Below the pieces are notes generated by a model. That model did no database searches. It was not told where the DNA came from and saw only the letters and a program-made list of their open reading frames with translations. The translations under genes and the position numbers were made by a program. A stretch of 64,000 nt of DNA from Streptomyces atroolivaceus (GTDB lineage Bacteria; Actinomycetota; Actinomycetes; Streptomycetales; Streptomycetaceae): NCBI RefSeq assembly GCF_000717025.1, contig NZ_JNXG01000001.1, positions 434,001 to 498,000 on the forward strand, read 5' to 3'. Positions 36,001-45,161 of this stretch are shown here, piece after piece. How positions within the stretch are numbered: the stretch's first letter is position 1; each line of letters opens with the position of its first letter.

Positions 36001-37782
36001 TCACAGGGGTGGCTTCACCCGGGCGATGCCTCGCAGGAGGCGAGGGCTGATTCGTGACAGCAGCCGTACGCCGCGGGCCTCGGGTGTAACCGGCACCACC
36101 GCCCGGTTGTGCACCACTGCATCGAGAATCGCCCTAGCGACCTTCTCCGCCGGGTAGTTGCGGAGGGAGTACAGCCGGGTCGTGCGCTTTCGGAGGCGCT
36201 CCTCCTCCGCCTCGTCGGCTCCGGCGAAGTGGGCGGTTCCGGTGATGGCGGTGTTGATGAAGCCCGGGCAGACGGCGCTGACCCCGATCGACCGGTCGGC
36301 CAGTTCCGCCCGCAGACACTCGCTGAGCATCAGTACCGCCGCCTTGGACGTGCTGTAGGCGGGCAGCGCGCGGGAAGGCTGATAGGCCGCCGCCGAAGCG
36401 ACGTTGACGATGTGGCCACCCTGCCCCCGGTCAGCCATCTGCCTGCCGAAGATCCGGCAGCCGTGGATGACTCCCCAGAGATTCACGTCGAGGACCCTGT
36501 GCCAGTCCTCGCTCGTCGTGTCGAGGAACGAACCCGCCAGTCCGATGCCGGCGTTGTTCACCAGTACGTCCACGACGCCGAGTTCGGCGGCGACCTTCTC
36601 GGCGAGCTTCTCCATCGCCTGCTCGTCCCCGACGTCCACCACCTCTCCCCGAGCGACGGGGGCGCCGAGAGACCGCGCCGTCTCCGCCGTCCGGGCAACA
36701 CCTTCCGCGTCCCGGTCCACGGCCACCACCCGCGCGCCCGCCTGGGCGAACGACAGGGCCGTGGCTCGCCCGATTCCCGCAGCCGCTCCCGTCACGAGGA
36801 CCAACTGGCCGCCGAAACGGTGCGCATGGGGACCCGTGGGCGCCTTGACGGGTGCGCCGGCCGCAGCGGAATCCTCCGGGTGCCCGTCTTCCACACCGCC
36901 GACGAAGTCGTCGATCCAGGCGGACAGCTGGTCCGGCCTGGTGCGAGGCACCCAGTGCTTCGCCGGCAGGGTGCGGCGCACCAACTGGGGTGCCCACGTG
37001 TCCAGTTCGTCGTGGAGCGACGGTGAGAGGAAGGCGTCACCGGTCGGAGTGATCAGCTGGACCGGGACATGTGCGTACGCGTCCGGACGCGGACGTCGCA
37101 GGCGCGACCGGACGTTGTCACGGTAGAGCCAGGCTCCGTGCGCCGCGTCCTGGGGGAGCGACTTCGTCGGATACCCGTCCGTGGGCACCTTCTCCATCCG
37201 CTGCAGGATCCGCGGCCACTGCCTGCCCAGCGCCCCGCGCCAGGCCATCTCGGGCAGAACCGGCGTGTGCAGCGCGTACACGTACCAGGATTTCGCACCC
37301 TGGCCGAGCAACTGCCCCACCCGGCGAGGGCTCGGGTCGGACAGCCGTCGCTTGATCCAGTGCCCGAAGTGGTCGAGGGAGGGGCCGGACATCGAGGTGA
37401 ACGACGCGATACGGCCCTTGGTCCGGTCCACCGTCGCGAATTCCCACGACTGGACCGAACCCCAGTCATGGCCGACGACATGCACCGGCCGGTCCGGACT
37501 CACGGTGTCCGCGACGGCCAGGAAGTCATCGGTGAGTTTTTCCAGTGTGAAGCCACCGCGCAGCGGCTGGGGCGCCGTCGACCTGCCGTGCCCCCGCACG
37601 TCGTAGAACACCACATGCCACCGCTCCGCCAGCCGTCCCGCGACCTCGGACCAGACCTCCTTGCTGTCCGGGTAGCCGTGCACCAGCATGACCGTCGGCT
37701 TCGACGGGTCACCGGACTCGGCGACACACAGCTCGATCCCGCCCGTCCGCACCCAGCGCTCACGCACGCCTCGTGGTTCCAC
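36001..37782 (-). CDS. Fusion of alpha/beta hydrolase (epoxide hydrolase type) and short-chain dehydrogenase, EphD-like
   Basis: A 593-residue two-domain protein. The N-terminal alpha/beta hydrolase (about 10-300) has the oxyanion motif VHGYPDS and the GHDWGS elbow with an Asp nucleophile, as in epoxide hydrolases. The C-terminal SDR domain (about 325-560) has TGAAAGIGRA (NAD(P) binding), NNAGIG, NVASAAAYQ and the catalytic YSTSK. The same order and size occur in mycobacterial EphD (from memory). The GTG start follows GAGGAGGCGGC. It may hydrate and then oxidise a lipid epoxide, but the substrate is unknown. Confidence 0.9.
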   Translation of the reverse strand: MEPRGVRERWVRTGGIELCVAESGDPSKPTVMLVHGYPDSKEVWSEVAGRLAERWHVVFYDVRGHGRSTAPQPLRGGFTLEKLTDDFLAVADTVSPDRPVHVVGHDWGSVQSWEFATVDRTKGRIASFTSMSGPSLDHFGHWIKRRLSDPSPRRVGQLLGQGAKSWYVYALHTPVLPEMAWRGALGRQWPRILQRMEKVPTDGYPTKSLPQDAAHGAWLYRDNVRSRLRRPRPDAYAHVPVQLITPTGDAFLSPSLHDELDTWAPQLVRRTLPAKHWVPRTRPDQLSAWIDDFVGGVEDGHPEDSAAAGAPVKAPTGPHAHRFGGQLVLVTGAAAGIGRATALSFAQAGARVVAVDRDAEGVARTAETARSLGAPVARGEVVDVGDEQAMEKLAEKVAAELGVVDVLVNNAGIGLAGSFLDTTSEDWHRVLDVNLWGVIHGCRIFGRQMADRGQGGHIVNVASAAAYQPSRALPAYSTSKAAVLMLSECLRAELADRSIGVSAVCPGFINTAITGTAHFAGADEAEEERLRKRTTRLYSLRNYPAEKVARAILDAVVHNRAVVPVTPEARGVRLLSRISPRLLRGIARVKPPL

Positions 37783-38153
37783 GCCGCCTCCTCGTCCAGT
37801 GCCCGACGTCGCGGAACGCGCCCGTAACGTGACACCGCTGAATGTGGCAACCGTCGGACGGTCGCGTCAAGGGATGCCCCGAACCTGTGGACGACACCGT
37901 GTGGACAAGCCGGAGCCGTGCGGTGCGGGCAACCGGTCGGCATCCCGCGCACACCGTCAGCCGTCGCCTCCCCCTGCTCTCCCCCTGCCCCCCTCCCTGC
38001 CCAGCGGCCTTCAGCCGTTCCCGCTCCCGGTGCCCCGTGCGTCACTCTCCTCCTTCGTGGGGTCCCCCTACGGGTCCGTACGCCTGGAGTCGGACGCAGA
38101 TACAGCCGCCAGGTCTGACGACTCCTGTGGCGCGGACCACTACCTTCGAACAC
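37783..38153. other. 371-bp divergent region between ephD-like gene and ABC transporter
   Basis: It has no gene-like content. It holds two minus-strand DnaA boxes (37886-37908) and a TACCTT -10-like box (38141-38146) 7 bp before the GTG of the ABC gene. The middle (about 37920-38050) is C-rich on the plus strand. Confidence 0.65.
37886..37908 (-). promoter_or_regulatory. Pair of DnaA boxes
   Basis: On the minus strand: TCGTCCACA (37886-37894, one mismatch) and TTGTCCACA (37900-37908, exact), 14 bp apart start to start. Confidence 0.7.
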
Positions 38154-39173
38154 GTGACTGTGATCGCAACCGAAAGCCTGAGCAAGCGGTTCCCGAGGGT
38201 GACCGCGCTTGACCGGCTCTCCTTGGACATCGGACCGGGCGTAACCGGCCTGGTGGGTTCCAACGGGGCCGGCAAGTCCACACTGATCAAGATCCTGCTG
38301 GGTCTGTCCCCCGCCACCGAAGGCCGGGCCGCGGTGCTCGGGCTCGACGTCGCCACCGAGGGCGCCGCCATCCGGGAGCGGGTCGGGTACATGCCCGAGC
38401 ACGACTGCCTGCCCCCCGACGTCTCGGCGACCGAGTTCGTCGTCCACATGGCGCGGATGTCCGGGCTCCCGCCCACCGCGGCGCGCGAGCGCACCGCGGA
38501 CACCCTGCGACACGTGGGCCTGTACGAGGAGCGCTACCGCCCCATCGGCGGCTACTCGACCGGTATGAAGCAGCGGGTGAAACTGGCCCAGGCGCTGGTC
38601 CACGACCCGAAGCTGGTCCTCCTCGACGAGCCGACCAACGGCCTGGACCCCGTCGGCCGCGACGAGATGCTCGGTCTGATCCGCCGTGTCCACACCGACT
38701 TCGGCATCTCGGTGCTGGTCACCTCGCACCTCCTCGGAGAACTCGAGCGGACCTGTGACCACGTCGTCGTCATCGACGGCGGTGCGCTGCTGCGCTCCAG
38801 CTCCACCAGCGACTTCACCCGGACCACCACGACGCTGGCGGTCGAGGTCACCGACAGCGACGCCCACCCGGACGGCACGGACGCTCTGCGCAGGGCCCTC
38901 ACCGGGGCGGGGATCAAGCTCGTCGGACACGACGGCCTCGACGCCGAGGGGCTGCCGGGCGCCGGCCACATCCTCCTGGTGGAGGCTACGGGCGAGGAGA
39001 CGTACGACGTGGTCCGCGACAGCGTCGCCGGCCTCGGGCTGGGTCTCATCCGGATGGAACAGCGGCGCCACCACATCGCCGAGGTCTTCCGCACCGAAGA
39101 GGCACCGCGGGCGGCCGTGGCCGCGACAGCGGGTGCCGGAGAGCAGAAGGGGAGCGGTCGCGATGAGCACTGA
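38154..39173 (+). CDS. ABC transporter ATP-binding protein (first pair)
   Basis: A 339-residue ABC-2 type ATPase with Walker A GSNGAGKST (about 38-46), signature YSTGMKQRVKLAQALVHDP, Walker B LVLLDEPTNGLD and H-loop TSHLL, then a C-terminal extension of about 110 residues typical of drug or lipid exporters. The GTG chosen has no Shine-Dalgarno but sits 7 bp after a -10-like TACCTT, suggesting a leaderless transcript. Its stop overlaps the start of the permease gene, which supports a complex. The substrate is unknown. Confidence 0.9.
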   Translation: MTVIATESLSKRFPRVTALDRLSLDIGPGVTGLVGSNGAGKSTLIKILLGLSPATEGRAAVLGLDVATEGAAIRERVGYMPEHDCLPPDVSATEFVVHMARMSGLPPTAARERTADTLRHVGLYEERYRPIGGYSTGMKQRVKLAQALVHDPKLVLLDEPTNGLDPVGRDEMLGLIRRVHTDFGISVLVTSHLLGELERTCDHVVVIDGGALLRSSSTSDFTRTTTTLAVEVTDSDAHPDGTDALRRALTGAGIKLVGHDGLDAEGLPGAGHILLVEATGEETYDVVRDSVAGLGLGLIRMEQRRHHIAEVFRTEEAPRAAVAATAGAGEQKGSGRDEH

Positions 39174-40071
39174 GACCGGGACCGCGGCCGGGAGCGAAAC
39201 CTCCCGGATCCACAACATCGGATACCGCTCCTACGACGGGGCCCGCCTGGGCCGGGCCTATGCCCGCCGGTCGCTGTACTCGCAGTCCCTGCGGGGTTCG
39301 TTCGGGCTGGGCAGGTCCGCCAAGTCCAAGGTGCTGCCGATGCTTCTGTGCGGAGTGATGTGCCTGGTGGCGCTGATCCTCGTCGCGGTCGCCATCGCCA
39401 CGCCCAACATGACGAAGCTCCCCATCAGGTACACGGACTTCGCGATCTACCTGCAGGCCGTGATCGGACTCTTCATCGCGTCCCAGGCGCCTCAGTCGGT
39501 GTCGAGGGACCTCCGGTTCAAGAGCGTGCCGCTGTACTTCTCGCGGCCGATCGAGCGCGTCGACTACGTACTCGCCAAGTTCGCCGCCATGGCGTCGGCC
39601 CTGCTCATCCTCACCGGGCTGCCCCTCGTCATCCTCTACGTGGGTGCGCTGCTGGCCAAGTTCGATCTCGCCGATCAGACCGAGGGCTTCGGACAGGGGA
39701 TGGTCTCGGTGGCACTGCTCTCCGTGCTGTTCGCCGGTCTCGGACTGGTGGTCGCCGCCCTGACACCGCGCCGGGGCTTCGGAGTCGCCGCCGTGATCGC
39801 CGTACTGACCATCACGTACGGCGCGGTCTCCACCGTCCAGGCCATCGCCTGGGACACCGGTTCGGCCGGTGCCGTCACCTGGCTCGGACTGTTCTCGCCC
39901 ATCACGTTGATCGACGGGGTGCAGACGGCCTTCCTCGGCGCCTCATCCGCCTTCCCCGGCGGTGAAGGGCCCGGAGCCGCCGCCGGTGTGGTCTATCTGA
40001 TCGTTGTCCTCGCGCTCGTCGCCGGCTCGTACGCCGTCCTGATGCGCCGCTACCGGAGGGTCGGGCTGTGA
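39163..40071 (+). CDS. ABC transporter permease (first pair)
   Basis: A 302-residue ABC-2 permease with six hydrophobic segments from about residue 55 onward. The N-terminal cytoplasmic stretch IHNIGYRSYDGARLGRAYAR is typical of this group; the QSVSRDLRFKSVPLYFSRPI motif lies after TM2. The ATG (with AAGGGGAG upstream) overlaps the preceding ATPase gene by 11 bp, and its end overlaps the next ATPase gene by 4 bp, so the four genes 38154-41729 form one operon. Confidence 0.9.
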   Translation: MSTETGTAAGSETSRIHNIGYRSYDGARLGRAYARRSLYSQSLRGSFGLGRSAKSKVLPMLLCGVMCLVALILVAVAIATPNMTKLPIRYTDFAIYLQAVIGLFIASQAPQSVSRDLRFKSVPLYFSRPIERVDYVLAKFAAMASALLILTGLPLVILYVGALLAKFDLADQTEGFGQGMVSVALLSVLFAGLGLVVAALTPRRGFGVAAVIAVLTITYGAVSTVQAIAWDTGSAGAVTWLGLFSPITLIDGVQTAFLGASSAFPGGEGPGAAAGVVYLIVVLALVAGSYAVLMRRYRRVGL

Positions 40072-40979
40072 CCACCATCGAGATCGACCACACCTCCCGC
40101 TGGTTCGGCAACGTGGTCGCCGTCAACGACGTGAGCATGACCGTGGGCCCCGGAGTGACCGGGCTGCTCGGCCCCAACGGAGCCGGGAAGTCCACGCTGA
40201 TCAACATGATGGCCGGATTCCTGGAGCCCTCGACCGGCAAGGTGACGCTCGACGGCACACAGATCTGGCGCAACGAGACGGTCTACAAGTCGATCGGGAT
40301 CGTGCCGGAGCGGGAGGGGATGTACGACTTCCTGACCGGCCGCGAGTTCGTCGTCGCCAACGCCGAGCTGCACGGGCTCGGCGACGCGGCCGCGCACAAG
40401 GCGCTGGCCACGGTCGAGATGGAGTACGCGCAGGACCGCAAGATCTCGACGTACAGCAAGGGCATGCGCCAGCGCGTGAAGATGGCGTCCGCGCTGGTCC
40501 ACGACCCGTCGGTGCTGCTCCTCGACGAGCCGTTCAACGGCATGGACCCGCGTCAGCGGATGCAGCTGATGGAGCTGTTGCGACGGATGGGTGCGGAGGG
40601 CCGCACGGTGCTCTTCTCCTCCCACATCCTGGAGGAGGTCGAGCAGCTCGCCTCGCACATCGAGGTGATCGTGGCGGGCCGCCACGCCGCGTCCGGTGAC
40701 TTCCGGAAGATCCGCCGGCTGATGACGGACCGGCCGCACCGCTACCTCGTCCGTTCCAGCGACGACCGTGCCCTCGCGGCCGCGCTCATCGCGGACCCCT
40801 CGACTGCGGGGATCGAGGTGGACGTGACGGAGAAGGCCCTGCGCATCCAGGCGGTCGACTTCGGGCGGTTCACGACGCTGCTGCCGAAGGTCGCGCGCGA
40901 GAACGGCATCCGGCTGCTCACCGTCTCCCCGTCCGACGAGTCCCTCGAATCGGTCTTTTCCTATCTCGTAGCGGCCTGA
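40068..40979 (+). CDS. ABC transporter ATP-binding protein (second pair)
   Basis: A 303-residue ABC-2 type ATPase, paralogous to the gene at 38154. Walker A is GPNGAGKST (about 35-43), signature YSKGMRQRVKMASALVHDP, Walker B VLLLDEPFNGMD and H-loop SSHIL. The GTG start overlaps the stop of the permease by four bases (GTGA), implying translational coupling. It probably partners the permease 30 bp downstream. Confidence 0.92.
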   Translation: MTTIEIDHTSRWFGNVVAVNDVSMTVGPGVTGLLGPNGAGKSTLINMMAGFLEPSTGKVTLDGTQIWRNETVYKSIGIVPEREGMYDFLTGREFVVANAELHGLGDAAAHKALATVEMEYAQDRKISTYSKGMRQRVKMASALVHDPSVLLLDEPFNGMDPRQRMQLMELLRRMGAEGRTVLFSSHILEEVEQLASHIEVIVAGRHAASGDFRKIRRLMTDRPHRYLVRSSDDRALAAALIADPSTAGIEVDVTEKALRIQAVDFGRFTTLLPKVARENGIRLLTVSPSDESLESVFSYLVAA

Positions 40980-41009
40980 GTAGTGGCCTGAAAGGAGCTG
41001 TGAAGCGTC

Positions 41010-41729
41010 ATGTACGACCCCACAGTCGCCCGGCTCACCTACCGGGCCCTGCTCGGCCGGCGCCGGGCCGCCATCCTGTTCGTCCTGCCGGTCCTCCTGG
41101 TGGCCATCGCCGTGGCGGTACGGGCGTTCGCCGGAGCCGATGACGGCGTCGCCTCCGGCGTGCTGGGCGGTTTCGCCATCGCCACGATGGTCCCGCTCAT
41201 CGGGGTCATCGCGGGGACGGGTGCCATCGGACCGGAGATCGACGACGGCTCGATCGTCTACCTGCTGGCCAAGCCGGTGAAGCGGCCCACGATCATCTTC
41301 ACCAAGCTGATCGTCGCCGTCGCCGTGACGATGCTGTTCTCGGCGCTGCCCACGTTCGTCGCGGGCCTGATCCTCAACGGCAACGGCGGGCAGATCGCCG
41401 TGGCCTACACGATCGCGGCGCTGGTCGCCTCGATCGCGTACAGCGCTCTGTTCCTGCTGCTCGGCACGGTCAGCCGGCACGCCGTGGTCTTCGGCCTCGT
41501 GTACGCCCTGGTGTGGGAGGCGCTCTTCGGCAGCCTGGTCCCGGGAGCCCGGACGCTCAGCGTGCAGCAGTGGTCCCTCTCGGTCGCCGAGAAGGTCGCA
41601 GGGGACGGAGTGGTCACCTCGGACGTGGGCCTGCCGCTCGCGACCGTCCTGCTGATCGGCGTCACGGTCGCGGCGACGTGGTACGCGGGTCAGAAGCTGC
41701 GGGCGCTGAAGCTCGCCGGCGAGGAGTGA
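41010..41729 (+). CDS. ABC transporter permease (second pair)
   Basis: A 239-residue ABC-2 permease with six predicted helices (first AILFVLPVLLVAIAVAVRAFA). IGPEIDDGSIVYLLAKPVKRPTIIFTKL is the conserved cytoplasmic segment between TM2 and TM3. The Shine-Dalgarno AAAGGAG is 12 nt before the ATG. It is the last gene of the four-gene operon, which a strong terminator closes. The two ATPase/permease pairs may make a mixed complex. Confidence 0.9.
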   Translation: MYDPTVARLTYRALLGRRRAAILFVLPVLLVAIAVAVRAFAGADDGVASGVLGGFAIATMVPLIGVIAGTGAIGPEIDDGSIVYLLAKPVKRPTIIFTKLIVAVAVTMLFSALPTFVAGLILNGNGGQIAVAYTIAALVASIAYSALFLLLGTVSRHAVVFGLVYALVWEALFGSLVPGARTLSVQQWSLSVAEKVAGDGVVTSDVGLPLATVLLIGVTVAATWYAGQKLRALKLAGEE

Positions 41730-41753
41730 GACCGGCCGCCGTGTACCCCCTGC

Positions 41754-41778
41754 AACCCCCGCCCACCGGGCGGGGGTT
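41754..41778 (+). terminator. Terminator after the ABC transporter operon
   Basis: Perfect 11-bp stem AACCCCCGCCC / GGGCGGGGGTT with a 3-nt loop, 24 nt after the stop, followed by GTTCC. Confidence 0.92.
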
Positions 41779-42014
41779 GTTCCGTGTGCGGCGGGCGGAT
41801 CGCGTGACTGTACGGTTGTCGGCTCGTTGTACAGGGCGCGTGGAGGCAACTGGAATCCGTGGCGTCGAGCTTTCGTGAATGCGGGGAATGCCGGCAGCGG
41901 TGAGGCGATCGCCCGCCCGACCGGTCATCGAGTAGTGGCAACCGTGAGCGACCTCCGCCCTCGCAGCCCGGGGACAGGGCTCTCCTTGCCATTCCCCGTA
42001 CGAGAGGCACACCC

Positions 42015-42707
42015 ATGCCCACGGAAGTCGCCCTGCTCGAATCCCAAGCCCTCCGGGTCGAACAGATGGGGCGCGTCGAAGTCCTCGACAAGGTCAAGAG
42101 CCTTGTCATGCTCCCGGATGGAATTCACCTTCGCACAGAGGAAGTGGCTCGCTACTTCGAAGTATCCACAATCTCTGTCAGGAGGCTGACGGACCGGCAC
42201 CAGAAGGAGCTGGTCAGCAACGGCATGAGGGTGCTGCGAGGTGCTGAGCTGCACTCCTTCCAGAGCGACATGGTGTCGCGATGGGAGGGCGAGGGGGCGG
42301 GAAGTTATCCACAGGCAGCCACGCAGCTCCGGCTCTACACCCGCAGGACCGTGCTCAACGTCGCCTTGCTTCTTCGCGACAGCGACATCGCGCGCAGCGT
42401 CCGGACCCACCTGCTCGACGCGGAGGAGGACCTCAGGGCCTCCTACGTCTCGCTGGACCGGCGCGTCACCCGCATCGAGGGCTGCCACGCCGGCGTGGGA
42501 AGCGCGCTCCAGGAGCTCGGCCCCGTGCTCGGCCGGATGTCGCAGCGGCTCGACTCCCTCGACCGGAAACTCGATGTCACGCATCAGGTCGTCGGTGCCA
42601 TCAGCACCCGGCTCACCGACGTATCCCATGACGTCATCCGCCTCGATGCCCGCATGGACGACCTCGCGCACCGGCTGAGGGATCTGGGCCGCCGCGCGAG
42701 CGGCTGA
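42015..42707 (+). CDS. Putative DNA-binding protein, phage antirepressor-like, with C-terminal coiled coil
   Basis: A 230-residue protein not firmly recognised. The central LRTEEVARYFEVSTISVRRL (39-58) looks like a helix-turn-helix. The following LYTRRTVLNVALLLRDSDIARSVRTHLLD (about 106-134) resembles the conserved region found after the DNA-binding part in phage antirepressor and Bro-like proteins. From about 140 to 228 it is heptad-rich (RMSQRLDSLDRKLDVTHQVV, RLDARMDDLAHRLRDL), probably a coiled coil for oligomerisation. It is a single gene just before tRNA-Ser and could be a leftover of a mobile element. Two DnaA-box matches fall inside its coding region. Confidence 0.65.
   Translation: MPTEVALLESQALRVEQMGRVEVLDKVKSLVMLPDGIHLRTEEVARYFEVSTISVRRLTDRHQKELVSNGMRVLRGAELHSFQSDMVSRWEGEGAGSYPQAATQLRLYTRRTVLNVALLLRDSDIARSVRTHLLDAEEDLRASYVSLDRRVTRIEGCHAGVGSALQELGPVLGRMSQRLDSLDRKLDVTHQVVGAISTRLTDVSHDVIRLDARMDDLAHRLRDLGRRASG
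42305..42313 (+). promoter_or_regulatory. DnaA box inside the putative DNA-binding gene
   Basis: Exact TTATCCACA, with a near-match GTATCCACA 143 bp upstream at 42162-42170. Both lie within the coding sequence of 42015-42707. Confidence 0.5.
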
Positions 42708-42961
42708 CCTCCGTCCGGGGGCCACCGGAAAACGGGTGGCCCCCGGACGCCGGTCTCGGGCACAGTGAGGGGGACGGTGCGGGAAGGCGCCGTTTCACAG
42801 ACCGGGAGAGGAGTGCGGCGATGACCAGGAGTCCGAGTCCGTCGTGTTCCCGACAGGGCGGTCCGCAGCCGGCACCGCGGTAGCTTCATCAGCTGCCCGC
42901 AGTCGCCCGCGGCAGGACCCCCGGGTGGCCCTTCGCGCGTCGCGCGCGGCCACCCCCCCCC

Positions 42962-43047
<86 letters not shown>

Positions 43048-43071
43048 CCGGAGCTCTAAGAACCGGCCCGC

Positions 43072-43887
43072 TCAGGCTCGTGTGGGCGTCCGGAGCAGCT
43101 CCTCCAGTACCACCGCGATGCCGTCGTGCTCGTTCGACGCGGTGATCTCGTGCGCCACGGCCTTCAGCTCGTCGTGCGCGTTGGCCATGGCGACGCCGTG
43201 CTCCGCCCAGCCGAACATGGGGATGTCGTTCGGCATGTCACCGAACGCCAGCGTGTCCGCCGCCTTGAGTCCCAGACGGCGCGCGGCGAGTGAGAGCCCG
43301 GTGGCCTTGCTCAGTCCCAGGGGCAGGATCTCCACCACACCAGGGCCTGCCATGACCACGTTCACCAGGCTGCCTACGGCCTGCCGGGCGGCCTCGGTAA
43401 GGGCGTCGTCGTCGAGCTCGGGGTGCTGTATGTAGACCTTGTTCAGGGGAGCGGTCCACATCTCGGCGGGGTCGCTCATGTAGAGGGCGGGAAGCGGACC
43501 CTCCTGCACCTGGTAACCGGGCCCGACCAGCACCTCGCCCTCGAGCCCGTCACGGCTCGCCGCCAGGGCCAGCGGGCCGACCTCCGCCTCGATCTTGGAC
43601 AGCGCCAGCCCTGCGAGCTGCCGGTCCAGAGTGAGGGAGGTCAGCAGCTTGTGCTCGCCCGCGTGGTAGACCTGCGCACCCTGACCGCACACCGCGAGGC
43701 CTTCGTAACCCAGGTCGTCCAGGATGTGCCGGGTCCACGGCACCGCACGACCGGTGACGACGATGTGCGCGGCGCCGGCCGCGGTCACCGCGGCCAGCGC
43801 CTCCTTCGTGCGGTCCGAGACCGTGTGGTCGTCGCGCAGCAGGGTGCCGTCGAGATCGGTCGCGACGAGCTTGTAGGAGAACGTCAC
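43072..43887 (-). CDS. HAD superfamily hydrolase, Cof type (serS-linked)
   Basis: A 271-residue phosphatase: motif [21 protein letters not shown] (about 7-26), motif [12 protein letters not shown], motif [14 protein letters not shown]. The architecture equals that of the gene at 32654, so the two are paralogues. Its GTG start overlaps the serS stop by 4 bp (GTGA), indicating translational coupling; serS-HAD linkage is conserved among streptomycetes (from memory). The substrate is unknown. Confidence 0.9.
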   Translation of the reverse strand: MTFSYKLVATDLDGTLLRDDHTVSDRTKEALAAVTAAGAAHIVVTGRAVPWTRHILDDLGYEGLAVCGQGAQVYHAGEHKLLTSLTLDRQLAGLALSKIEAEVGPLALAASRDGLEGEVLVGPGYQVQEGPLPALYMSDPAEMWTAPLNKVYIQHPELDDDALTEAARQAVGSLVNVVMAGPGVVEILPLGLSKATGLSLAARRLGLKAADTLAFGDMPNDIPMFGWAEHGVAMANAHDELKAVAHEITASNEHDGIAVVLEELLRTPTRA

Positions 43888-45161
43888 TTGGAGACCGGCT
43901 CCAGAAGCTCGCGCCCGCCCAGGTACGGACGGAGAACCTCAGGCACCCGCACCGAGCCGTCGGGCAGCTGGTGGTTCTCCAGGATCGCCACGATCGTGCG
44001 CGGTACGGCGCAGAGCGTGCCGTTCAGCGTGGCCAGCGGCTGGACCTTCTTGCCGTCCCGCATGCGGACGGAGAGCCTGCGCGCCTGGAAGCCGTCGCAG
44101 TTCGACGCGGAGGTCAGCTCGCGGTACTTGCCCTGGGTCGGGATCCACGCCTCGCAGTCGAACTTCCGCGAGGCCGAGGACCCCAGGTCACCGGTCGCGA
44201 CGTCGATCACCTGGAACGGCAGCTCAAGGCCGGTGAGCCACTGCTTCTCCCAGTCCAGGAGCCTGCGGTGCTCGGCCTCGGCGTCCGCCGGGTCGACGTA
44301 CGAGAACATCTCGACCTTGTCGAACTGGTGGACCCGGAAGATGCCCCGGGTGTCCTTGCCGTACGTGCCCGCCTCACGGCGGAAGCAGGGCGAGAAGCCC
44401 GCGTACCGCAGCGGCAGCTTGTCGGCGTCGATGATCTCGTCCATGTGGTACGCCGCGAGGGGCACCTCCGACGTGCCGACCAGGTAGTAGTCGTCCTTCT
44501 CCAGGTGGTACACGTTCTCCGCGGCCTGGCCGAGGAATCCCGTGCCCTCCATGGCGCGTGGACGTACCAGCGCGGGGGTCAGCATGGGGACGAAGCCGGC
44601 TTCGGTGGCCTGCGCGATCGCAGCGTTGACCAGCGCCAGCTCGAGCAGCGCGCCGACGCCGGTCAGGTAGTAGAAGCGCGATCCGGACACCTTGGCGCCG
44701 CGCTCCATGTCGATGGCGCCCAGCGCCTCGCCGAGCTCCAGGTGGTCCTTCGGCTCGAAGCCCTCCGCGCCGAAGTCACGGATCGTGCCGTGCGTCTCGA
44801 GGACGACGAAGTCCTCCTCGCCACCGACCGGCACATCCTCGTGGACGATGTTGCCGAGGAGCAGCAGCAGCCGCTTGGCCTCGGCGTCGGCCTCGTCCTG
44901 TGCGGCGTCCGCCGCCCTGACCTCGGCCTTCAGCCGGTCGGCCTTCTGGAGGAGCTCGGCACGCTCCTCGGGGGTGGCCTTCGGGATCAGCTTTCCGAGT
45001 GACTTCTGCTCGGAACGGAGTTCGTCGAAGCGGACGCCGGACGACCTGCGTAGCTCATCGGCGGAGAGCAGGGCGTCGACGAGCGCGACGTCCTCTCCAC
45101 GGGCGCGCTGGGAGGCGCGAACACGGTCGGGGTCCTCACGAAGCAGGCGAAGGTCAATCAC
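43884..45161 (-). CDS. serS: Seryl-tRNA synthetase
   Basis: A class II aminoacyl-tRNA synthetase charging tRNA-Ser. The 425-residue protein has an N-terminal long antiparallel coiled coil that grips the tRNA variable arm (about 30-100), then the catalytic core with motif 2 [20 protein letters not shown] and motif 3 [15 protein letters not shown]. The GTG start has GAGGG immediately upstream. Two tRNA-Ser genes are in this window (42962 and 63199). No T-box was seen upstream; the upstream region contains DnaA boxes. Confidence 0.98.
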   Translation of the reverse strand: MIDLRLLREDPDRVRASQRARGEDVALVDALLSADELRRSSGVRFDELRSEQKSLGKLIPKATPEERAELLQKADRLKAEVRAADAAQDEADAEAKRLLLLLGNIVHEDVPVGGEEDFVVLETHGTIRDFGAEGFEPKDHLELGEALGAIDMERGAKVSGSRFYYLTGVGALLELALVNAAIAQATEAGFVPMLTPALVRPRAMEGTGFLGQAAENVYHLEKDDYYLVGTSEVPLAAYHMDEIIDADKLPLRYAGFSPCFRREAGTYGKDTRGIFRVHQFDKVEMFSYVDPADAEAEHRRLLDWEKQWLTGLELPFQVIDVATGDLGSSASRKFDCEAWIPTQGKYRELTSASNCDGFQARRLSVRMRDGKKVQPLATLNGTLCAVPRTIVAILENHQLPDGSVRVPEVLRPYLGGRELLEPVSK

